NCBI RefSeq assembly: GCF_035917415.1
Contig: NZ_CP109073.1
Span: 5,636,001-5,700,000 of the forward strand
DNA length: 64,000 bases
Reading direction: 5' to 3'
From: Streptomyces sp. NBC_01803
GTDB lineage: Bacteria > Actinomycetota > Actinomycetes > Streptomycetales > Streptomycetaceae
The position numbers and the translations under genes are program-made. Each line of letters opens with the position of its first letter. The first letter of the stretch is position 1. This document shows, in pieces, positions 1 to 6,489 of the stretch. The notes beneath the pieces were generated by a model. It was not told the DNA's origin, did no database searches, and saw only the letters and a program-made list of their open reading frames with translations.

Positions 1-1
1 C

Positions 2-253
2 GACGAACTCGCGTCCCTGGTCGTCAGGCACCGCTTCCACGAGGGCCTGCACGGGCAGTTCATCCTCGCCCTGCACCGCTCCGAACAACGCGCGCGGGCC
101 CTGGAGGTCTTCCAGCAACTCCGCAAGGCCATGGCCTCCGAACTCGCCCTCGAACCCTCGCCGAGGCTCCAGCGCCTCCAGCGGGCAGTGCTTGTGGGCG
201 ACCCCACCCTGGACGCCAACCCGGCCGCCGCCTGGCTCCCGGCCTCACCCTGA
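2..253 (+). CDS. SARP/AfsR-type transcriptional regulator, C-terminal end (partial)
   Basis: The frame is open from the window edge and ends with TGA at 251-253, giving the last 83 residues. They look like the end of a bacterial transcriptional activation (BTAD) domain: paired amphipathic helices with RALEVFQQLRKAMASELALE and then EPSPRLQRLQRAVL, matching the family pattern of a short 'LG.EPSP.L..L...IL' helix. SARP proteins bind direct repeats near promoters of antibiotic clusters and activate them. The N-terminal DNA-binding domain lies outside the window, so the target cannot be judged. A strong hairpin follows, so it is probably the last gene of its transcript. Confidence 0.75.
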   Translation, partial: DELASLVVRHRFHEGLHGQFILALHRSEQRARALEVFQQLRKAMASELALEPSPRLQRLQRAVLVGDPTLDANPAAAWLPASP

Positions 254-268
254 TCCGCGGCGCCGCGC

Positions 269-313
269 CGCTCCGGCGGAGACGCCCCGCACGGCAACGT
301 CTCCGCCGGAGCG
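269..313 (+). terminator. Intrinsic-type hairpin after the SARP gene
   Basis: A perfect 16-bp inverted repeat (269-284 with 298-313) surrounds a 13-base loop, starting 15 bases after the SARP stop codon. There is no U-tract, which is normal in Streptomyces. Confidence 0.7.
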
Positions 314-548
314 CCGCAGCGCCGCCACCTTACGGACACAACTCCCGGGACGCTGATGGATCCTGACGGTCAGCAACCTCAAAAGAGTCTCAGAATGCGG
401 CTCCCTACCCGGTTTCCTCCTGCTTTCCCGGCCTCCGGCACGTAATCTGGAGACAGCTCTCCCGGGCTTCTCCCTTCGGCTTCGGCGGTGGAACGGCCGT
501 CGAAGGCCCTGGCTCCCAGGGCCGGTTGGAGAAGATGGGAGGAAGCGT

Positions 549-677
549 ATGGGTGGCCTCGAAACGGAGAAGCCCGAGCGCGCGCGGTGGACCGGACCTG
601 ACCGGTGGCTGGTCACTCTCGCGACGCTGGGCCTGGTCGTCGCGATCGTCACCTGCGTGGGGCAATTCGCCCGGTAG
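549..677 (+). CDS. Small single-pass membrane protein (42 aa)
   Basis: An ATG at 549 is preceded by GGGAGGAAG (about 536-545), a strong ribosome-binding site. The 42-residue product has a charged N-terminus (MGGLETEKPERARW) and then one hydrophobic helix (WLVTLATLGLVVAIVTCV) ending in GQFAR. It is predicted to be a single-pass membrane peptide with the short charged end probably inside. I do not recognise it. The good Shine-Dalgarno sequence and clean hydropathy support a real gene. It lies alone between the SARP terminator and the pls-like gene. Confidence 0.6.
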   Translation: MGGLETEKPERARWTGPDRWLVTLATLGLVVAIVTCVGQFAR

Positions 678-737
678 CGCCGGGAGAACGCGCACGTGAG
701 CCACGGACGCGGTCGGACGCTCGCTCGCTCAAAAGGA

Positions 738-772
738 GTGAGCCCGACCGAAGGAAGCGCGGCCGGGCTCAC
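738..772. terminator. Hairpin between the small membrane gene and the NRPS end
   Basis: The perfect 9-bp repeat GTGAGCCCG/CGGGCTCAC (738-746 and 764-772) has a 17-base spacer. It lies between converging genes and may terminate either. Confidence 0.5.
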
Positions 773-784
773 ACAGCTCCACGC

Positions 785-883
785 TCAGGGCCTGGTCCTG
801 GGTGGCTCCGGGATCAGGCCCTTCTGCGTGGCGCGGTCGAAGACGCGGTAAGTCTCCTGATGGGTGAAGTGTACTGCGGTCTC
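785..883 (-). pseudogene. Gene-tail fragment downstream of the Pls-like gene
   Basis: A short open stretch reads ETAVHFTHQETYRVFDRATQ and runs to TGA at 785-787, with a stop immediately upstream and no start codon. The codon use and protein-like sequence suggest the 3' end of a lost gene. The family is not recognised. Confidence 0.25.
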
Positions 884-907
884 TCAGCCTGTAGCAAGGT
901 AACGGAA

Positions 908-923
908 GTTCGCGGACGCGAAC
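908..923. promoter_or_regulatory. Palindromic operator-like site GTTCGCG-GA-CGCGAAC
   Basis: This is a perfect 7-bp inverted repeat with a 2-base spacer, the geometry of many TetR-type operators. Two more GTTCGCG copies follow at 934-940 and 947-953, overlapping the 3' end of the pls-like gene. No regulator gene is adjacent; it may be left from a deleted one. Confidence 0.35.
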
Positions 924-941
924 GAACAGCCGTGTTCGCGG

Positions 942-3900
942 CTACTGTTCGCGCCTGATCGGGTTGCCCTGCCAGCGCCCGCCCGCCGGGATCCGTTCCG
1001 CCGCCATCACCAGGGAGGCGGCGCCCACCGTGGTCGACGCGCCGATCCGGCTGCCGGGCAGCGCGATGCTGTGCGGGCCCAGCACGGCGCCGCCGTCGAG
1101 CCGCACCGGCTCCAGGCGCATCACCCGGTCGTGGAACAAGTGCGTCTGGAGCACGCAGCCCCGGTTCACGCTCACTCCCGCTCCCACACTGATCAGATCG
1201 GGCTCCGGGAGCCAGTGCGTCTCGCACCACACGCCGCGCCCGACCCGCGCGCCCACGCTGCGCAGCCACCACGACAGCACCGGGGTGCCGGTCGCCGGCC
1301 GCAGCAGCCAGGGCACGGCCAGCACCTCGACGAACGTGTCGTACAGTTCGTTGCGCCAGACGAACGCGCTCCACAGCGGGTGGCGGCCCGGCCGGAAGCG
1401 GCCCATCAGCAGCCACTTCGCCGCCGTCGTCAGCGCCGCCGCCACGATCCCCGCCGCGCACAGCACCGGCCCGCACAGCAGCACCGCCAGCCACGGCCCG
1501 CCGCCGTCCCAGGCGAACAACAGCGCGTACGTCACCGCCACCCGCAGCGCGCCGGCCAGCAGCAGCGGCACGGTCCGGCACAGCTCCACCCCGGCGCGCG
1601 CCGCCCGCAGCGAACGTGCGGGCGCGAACGTGCGGGAGGGGTCGTGCGGTTCGGGAACGCGCCGCAGCCGCATCGGCGGATTGCCCAGCCAGGACGAGCC
1701 GTCGGGGACCTCGGCCGGGGTGTCGGACAGCACGCCGATCAACGCGCCGTCGCCCACCGTCCGTTCGGGGCCGACGAGCCCGGAGTTGCCCACGAACGCC
1801 CGCTCGCCGATGCGGGCCACGCCGATCCGCAGCCACCCGCCGCGCAGTTCGTAGGGCGCGGCCACCACCTGGTCGGCGAGGAACGCCGCGTCGGCGACCC
1901 GGAGCATCCGGGGCAGCACCACCACCGTGGACAGCTCGACGGAACGGCCGATCCGGGCGCCGAGGAGCCGCAGCCACACCGGGGTGAACAGGCTGGCGTA
2001 CAGCGGGAACAGCGTCCGGCGCGCCATGTCGGTCAGGTCGTGGGTCAGCCACGCCGCCCAGCCGGTCAGGCTGTCCACCGGGTGCACGCCCGGCTCCAGC
2101 GCCCGCCCGGTCAGCCGGACGGCGGCGACCACCAGCACGGCGTGGCAGAGCATGCCGAGCACCACCACAGCCGGGGTGTAGACGAGCAGCCGGGAGGCCA
2201 GGCCCTCGGAGGTGGCGGCCAGGACGAGCACCACCACCGGCAGCACGGCCAGCCACAGCAGCAGCGCGCGCAGGGCGGGCGTCAGCAGCCGGGCCAGCGC
2301 CCATGCGTACGACCGGCCCCGCGGCACGGCCCGTTCGGCGGGCCAGTGCTCGGCCTCCCGCCGGACGGCCGGCGAGCCGCCCCAGCACTCCCCGTCCGGT
2401 ACCACCCCGTGCACGGAACTCCCGGGCAGCACCTCGGCGTTCGCACCGACACGGGCGCCGGGCAGCAGGGTGGCGCGCTCGCCCACCCGGGCTCCGGTGC
2501 CGATCCGCACCGCGCCGACCCGCAGGGCGGCGCCGTCCAGCCACCACCCGGCCACGTCGGCGTCCGGCTCGACCGCGCAGCTGTCGCCGAACGTGCCCAG
2601 CCCGGTGACCGGCGGCAGCGCGTGCAGGTGGACGCGGTGGCCGACCCGGCACCCCAGCAGCCGGGCGTACCAGACGACGAACAGGGTGCCGGTCGCCGGG
2701 CGCACGTTGACGGCCCGGATGAATCGTTCCGCCGTCCACAGCCGCAGATGCGCGCCGCCGCCGCGCCGGTACGTGCCCGGCCGCAGTCCCGCGCACAGCA
2801 GGCGTGCCCCCGCGCCGGCCAGGAGCACGCGGCCGGGCAGGGTGAAGAGCGCGAGGGAGGCCGGGGCCACCACCCACCAGGACAGGGTGGGCAGATCGAA
2901 GGCGTGCCCGTGGGCGGCCAGCACGTTCCCGGCCAGCGCGATCGCCACCACCCAGCGCAGCCCGGTCACCGCGTGCAGCAGCGGCTGGACGGCCGTCTGG
3001 ACCCAGCCGGCCGACCGTGGCGTGCGCGGGCCCTCGGCCCGCGTGGCCACCGTGGGGGAGGGCACCTCCAGGCGGGAGCGGAGCGCGGCCGGGGTGGGAT
3101 GCCGGTAGAGGTCCGCGACCGACACGTCGGGGCAGCGCTCGCGCAGCGCGGAGACCAGCCGGGCGGCGGCGAGGCTGGTGCCGCCGAGGTCGAAGAAATC
3201 GTCGTGGAGCCCGGCGTCGGTGCCCAGCAGACCGTTCCACAGCCCGAGCAGCCACCGGGTGGTCTCGTCGGCGTCCGGGGGCGGCGGGCCCGGGGCCGGG
3301 CCGCCCGACTCGGCGGGCGGCGGCCACGGCAGGGCCGCGCGGTCGACCTTGCCGGAGCCGCGCGCCGGGAACGTGTCCAGCACGACCAGCCGGGGCACCA
3401 GGGGCGCGGGCAGCCGTTCGCGCAGCAGCCGCAGTGAGCCCGCGCGGTCGAAGCGCGCCGGGTCGCCGTCGGCCGGGACCAGGTAGCCGACCAGCACGTC
3501 CAGCCCGCCCGGCGTGCGCCGGACCGCCGCCGCGGCCGTCGCCACGCCGGGAAGCGCGAGCAACGCGGCCTCGATCTCGCCCAGTTCGACGCGCCGACCG
3601 CCGATCTTCACCTGGTCGTCGGCGCGGCCGGAGAACTCCAGGCCCTCCCGGTCGGCGCGGACCAGGTCCCCGGTGCGGTAGGCCCGGGTCCAGCCCAGCG
3701 CGGGCAGCGGCCGGTACTGTTCCGCGTCCTTCCCGGCGTCCAGGTAACGGCCCAGCCCCACCCCGCCGATCACCAGCTCGCCGGTCTCCCCCCAGGCCAC
3801 GGGCTCGCCGCCGGCGCCGACCACGGCCAGCTCCCAGCCGTCCAGGGGCAGCCCGATGCGCACCGGCGCGCCGTCCAGCAGCCGCGCCGCGCAGGCCACC

Positions 3901-4841
3901 ACGGTCGCCTCGGTCGGGCCGTAGGTGTTCCACACCTCGCGCCCGTCGCGAGCGAACCGCCGCACCACGTCGGGCGGGCACGCCTCGCCGCCGAGGATCA
4001 GCAGCCGGACCCCGGCCAGCATCTCGCGCGACCACTGGGCGGCCAGGGTGGGCACCGTGGACACCACGGTGATCCGCCGCTCCAGCAGCCACGGTCCGAG
4101 CTCGGCGCCGCCGCGCACCCGTTCGCGGGGGGCGGGCACCAGGCAGGCGCCGTGCCGCCAGGCAAGCCACATCTCCTCGCAGGAGGCGTCGAACGCCACC
4201 GACAGGCCCGCCAGCACGCGGTCCCCGGGGCCGATCGGGGCGTCCGGCACGAAGAGCCGTGCCTCGGCGTCCACGAAGGCCGCCGCCGAACGGTGGCTCA
4301 CCGCCACGCCCTTGGGCCGGCCGGTGGAGCCGGAGGTGAAGATGATCCAGGCGTCGTCGCCGGTCTCCGGGCCACCGGGGCGCGCGCCCGGCGCGGTCCC
4401 CGGCCGGAGCGTGACCGCCTGCCCGGCGCCGATCACGGCGCACACGTCGGCCTCCCGCCAGACCAACTCGGCGCGCTCGTCGGGATCGTCGGCGTCGACC
4501 GGCACATACGCGGCTCCCGCCGCCAGCACGGCGAGAATCGCCAGATAGAGGCCGGCGGAACCGGACGGCACGCGGACGCCGACCCGGTCACCTCTGCCGA
4601 TTCCCATGTCCCGCAGTTCTCCGGCCAGTTCGGTGACGGCCGCGTCCCATTCCCGGTAGGTGAGCGCGATCTCGCCGTCGTCCACGGCGATCGCCGTCGG
4701 CCACGCGGCGACGGAATGCCGCAGAATGTCGAGCAGCGTGCGCGGCGGCGCGGCGGGACGCGACCGGTACACCGCGCTGTTTCCGGCCGACGAGGGAAAG
4801 TCCCGGTCTTTCTCAGTAGTTCGGATACGTGTGCTATCCAC
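942..4841 (-). CDS. Pls/PosA-family NRPS (poly-amino-acid synthetase, epsilon-polylysine synthetase-like)
   Basis: The 1299-aa protein has an adenylation domain (about 35-500: TSGSTGRPKG at 169, NTYGPTEATV at 305, YRTGDL at 389, GSGKVD with Lys498), a carrier domain (about 520-595, DLGGTS with Ser556), and then alternating membrane helices and three left-handed beta-helix acyltransferase-like blocks. The last block holds a HLFHDRVMRL segment typical of the C3 domain. This architecture and length match epsilon-poly-L-lysine synthetase Pls (1319 aa), which activates an amino acid, loads it on the carrier and polymerises it in the membrane. By-eye alignment to GrsA gives pocket residues D-A-E-S-I-G-T-V-V-K, close to the published lysine code DAESIGSVCK. 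The start is GTG at 4841 with GAAAGGG upstream. The product is inferred, not shown; a diamino acid other than lysine is possible. Confidence 0.85.
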   Translation of the reverse strand: MDSTRIRTTEKDRDFPSSAGNSAVYRSRPAAPPRTLLDILRHSVAAWPTAIAVDDGEIALTYREWDAAVTELAGELRDMGIGRGDRVGVRVPSGSAGLYLAILAVLAAGAAYVPVDADDPDERAELVWREADVCAVIGAGQAVTLRPGTAPGARPGGPETGDDAWIIFTSGSTGRPKGVAVSHRSAAAFVDAEARLFVPDAPIGPGDRVLAGLSVAFDASCEEMWLAWRHGACLVPAPRERVRGGAELGPWLLERRITVVSTVPTLAAQWSREMLAGVRLLILGGEACPPDVVRRFARDGREVWNTYGPTEATVVACAARLLDGAPVRIGLPLDGWELAVVGAGGEPVAWGETGELVIGGVGLGRYLDAGKDAEQYRPLPALGWTRAYRTGDLVRADREGLEFSGRADDQVKIGGRRVELGEIEAALLALPGVATAAAAVRRTPGGLDVLVGYLVPADGDPARFDRAGSLRLLRERLPAPLVPRLVVLDTFPARGSGKVDRAALPWPPPAESGGPAPGPPPPDADETTRWLLGLWNGLLGTDAGLHDDFFDLGGTSLAAARLVSALRERCPDVSVADLYRHPTPAALRSRLEVPSPTVATRAEGPRTPRSAGWVQTAVQPLLHAVTGLRWVVAIALAGNVLAAHGHAFDLPTLSWWVVAPASLALFTLPGRVLLAGAGARLLCAGLRPGTYRRGGGAHLRLWTAERFIRAVNVRPATGTLFVVWYARLLGCRVGHRVHLHALPPVTGLGTFGDSCAVEPDADVAGWWLDGAALRVGAVRIGTGARVGERATLLPGARVGANAEVLPGSSVHGVVPDGECWGGSPAVRREAEHWPAERAVPRGRSYAWALARLLTPALRALLLWLAVLPVVVLVLAATSEGLASRLLVYTPAVVVLGMLCHAVLVVAAVRLTGRALEPGVHPVDSLTGWAAWLTHDLTDMARRTLFPLYASLFTPVWLRLLGARIGRSVELSTVVVLPRMLRVADAAFLADQVVAAPYELRGGWLRIGVARIGERAFVGNSGLVGPERTVGDGALIGVLSDTPAEVPDGSSWLGNPPMRLRRVPEPHDPSRTFAPARSLRAARAGVELCRTVPLLLAGALRVAVTYALLFAWDGGGPWLAVLLCGPVLCAAGIVAAALTTAAKWLLMGRFRPGRHPLWSAFVWRNELYDTFVEVLAVPWLLRPATGTPVLSWWLRSVGARVGRGVWCETHWLPEPDLISVGAGVSVNRGCVLQTHLFHDRVMRLEPVRLDGGAVLGPHSIALPGSRIGASTTVGAASLVMAAERIPAGGRWQGNPIRREQ

Positions 4842-4864
4842 TCGCAGTACTCGCCCTTTCAGCG

Positions 4865-4897
4865 CGCAAATCGACCATGTGTGCGGATCGATTTGCG
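4865..4897 (-). promoter_or_regulatory. 10-bp inverted repeat in the leader of the Pls-like gene
   Basis: The perfect repeat CGCAAATCGA/TCGATTTGCG has a 13-base spacer and ends only 23 bases before the GTG start, directly ahead of the GAAAGGG ribosome-binding site. It could be a protein operator or an mRNA hairpin. A second small repeat (ACTCC/GGAGT, 4906-4920) lies just upstream of it. The rest of the stretch up to the terD terminator shows no gene. Confidence 0.45.
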
Positions 4898-5085
4898 AGT
4901 CTTTTACTCCTTGGCGGAGTCGGGCTAATTCAGGCAGTGGATTCTTTGAAATTCCTGAGAGGGCCCTTGGGTTTCGCTGAAAGTGCGGGGTGAAACACGG
5001 ATGGACGAATTCCCGTCGATTCGGTGAACATTTCTCGTCTCATATGAAATCTGTCCGCGCGGAGGCACGGTACCCGCACACGCGA

Positions 5086-5116
5086 AAGCCGGACACGTCC
5101 CTGACGTGTCCGGCTT
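5086..5116 (-). terminator. terD terminator
   Basis: A 13-bp stem (AAGCCGGACACGT paired with its complement) with a 5-base loop lies 28 bases beyond the terD stop. Confidence 0.8.
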
Positions 5117-5144
5117 CGAGGGCCGTTGAGCCGGTGCGCCGGCC

Positions 5145-5720
5145 TCAGACGTTGACGCCGTAGTCGGTGGCGATCCCCGCCAGGCCCGAGGCGTAACCCT
5201 GGCCCACCGCGCGGAACTTCCACTCCTCGCCGTGGCGATACACCTCGCCGAAGATCATCGCCGTCTCGGTCGCGGCGTCCTCGCTCAGGTCGTACCGGGC
5301 GATCTCCGCGCCGTTGGCCTGGTTGACGATGCGGATGAAGGCGTTGCGGATCTGGCCGAAGCTCTGGCCGCGGTTGGCGGCGTCGTAGATCGACACGGGG
5401 AAGACGATGGTGGAGATCTCGGCGGGCACGGTCGCCAGGTTCACCTTGATGATCTCGTCGTCGCCCTCACCCTCACCCGTCAGGTTGTCCCCGGTGTGCT
5501 CCACCGAACCGTCCGGACTGGTCAGGTTGTTGAAGAAGACGAAGTGCTGGTCCGAGGCGACCTTGCCGGAGCCGGTGCACAGCAGCGCGCTGGCGTCCAA
5601 GTCGTAGGCGGCACCCGTCGTCGTCCGCACATCCCAGCCCAGTCCGACCAGAATCGCCGTCAGGCCCGGCGCCTCCTTGGTCAGTGAGACGTTGCCGCCC
5701 TTGGAAAGGGAAACTCCCAT
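5145..5720 (-). CDS. terD: TerD family protein
   Basis: The 191-aa protein is a full-length TerD: it begins [20 protein letters not shown] and keeps [13 protein letters not shown], the acidic GEGEGDDE Ca2+-binding stretch (about 82-88), and [16 protein letters not shown] near the end. TerD-domain proteins are cytosolic calcium-binding proteins tied to tellurite resistance and envelope-stress responses. In streptomycetes several paralogues occur and influence differentiation. The ATG has GGGAGAAG upstream. It stands alone, with its own terminator and no other ter genes in view. Confidence 0.93.
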   Translation of the reverse strand: MGVSLSKGGNVSLTKEAPGLTAILVGLGWDVRTTTGAAYDLDASALLCTGSGKVASDQHFVFFNNLTSPDGSVEHTGDNLTGEGEGDDEIIKVNLATVPAEISTIVFPVSIYDAANRGQSFGQIRNAFIRIVNQANGAEIARYDLSEDAATETAMIFGEVYRHGEEWKFRAVGQGYASGLAGIATDYGVNV

Positions 5721-5821
5721 GCTTCTTCTCCCGCATGCGTTGGGTGTGCAGCGATCAGTCGGTGGCGCGAGAAAATCTACCGCACCCGGGAGAGCCGTGA
5801 CACGCCGAACCGGTCGGTAGC

Positions 5822-6214
5822 ATGTGGCGCCGCCGGGGTGGGCTCAAGCGCTGCCCCGGTCGCGGTCGGCCTGGACTCGCTGCTGACGGAGATCACGGAG
5901 CTCAACGACGGAGGCCAGCTCGGCCTGCCCCGAGGGGCTGTTCGCGGACTGCTCGGAAAGCTGCTGGCCGTGTGGCGGGCACGGGCGATCAAGGACGTAC
6001 CCCTCGGACGTCCGCGACACCGCCGAGGACGGCACGGATCACGCTGCTCGCGGCGTACCCCGCCCGGCCGGGTGACTGCGCACCGCGCGGACTGTCTCAT
6101 CACGGCCGGCAGTGCGCTCGATCGCGCTGAGGCCGGCATGGCTCTGGATGCCACCCCGAGCGTTCTCTCAGCCGGGATCGTGCGCCCCGCGGCTCAAGCG
6201 GGAACGGCCGCCCG
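5822..6214 (+). other. Decayed or non-coding stretch
   Basis: About 390 bases without a convincing gene. A plus-strand reading from about 5866 (SLLTEITELNDGGQLGLPRG, continuing to about 5995) looks protein-like, after which the likely frame shifts. It may be the remnant of a broken gene of unknown family. Confidence 0.25.
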
Positions 6215-6388
6215 GTGACCGACCTGGAGCCCTGCGTCGGCGCCTACGGACATTTCGTCGCCCTTCGGGTCGGCGACCTCTGCTACCGCCTCCACCTGGA
6301 CTTCCAGCACGAATGGACTGTCCATACGGCGGAGTTCACCGTCCTGGGGGGCGGGGACAGGGGTGGGGACGGGGCGCACGGCCACTGA
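6215..6388 (+). pseudogene. Remnant of a secreted metal-associated lipoprotein gene (internal deletion)
   Basis: A 57-residue reading has LEPCVGAYGHFVALRVGDL fused directly to LHLDFQHEWTVHTAEFTV. In intact actinobacterial proteins of this type, as I recall them, these two blocks (GAYGHLVALR.GDLAYLHVHP and YRLFLDFQHEGTVRTAEFTV) are separated by tens of residues holding a conserved HVHP segment, which is missing here. I infer an internal deletion plus loss of the signal peptide. It is probably non-functional. Confidence 0.45.
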
Positions 6389-6418
6389 TCGGGCCACCCG
6401 GCGGCCTGAAGGCCCACA

Positions 6419-6476
6419 CCGGACAGCCCGGCCCGGCACAGGCGGCGGAACCGCCGCGCCGGGCCGGGCTGTCCGG
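6419..6476 (-). terminator. Strong hairpin after the acyl-CoA ligase/lipase gene
   Basis: A perfect 19-bp stem (6419-6437 with 6458-6476) encloses a second small hairpin (GGCGG/CCGCC). It begins 14 bases beyond the stop codon at 6490. Confidence 0.85.
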
Positions 6477-6489
6477 ACCGCGCCGGGCG

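Noticed and set aside
814..4443. A 1209-codon minus-strand frame overlapping the NRPS gene
   Set aside because: Arg/Gly/Ala-rich with no domain; it is the shifted frame of the synthetase gene, which has all NRPS motifs in the other frame.
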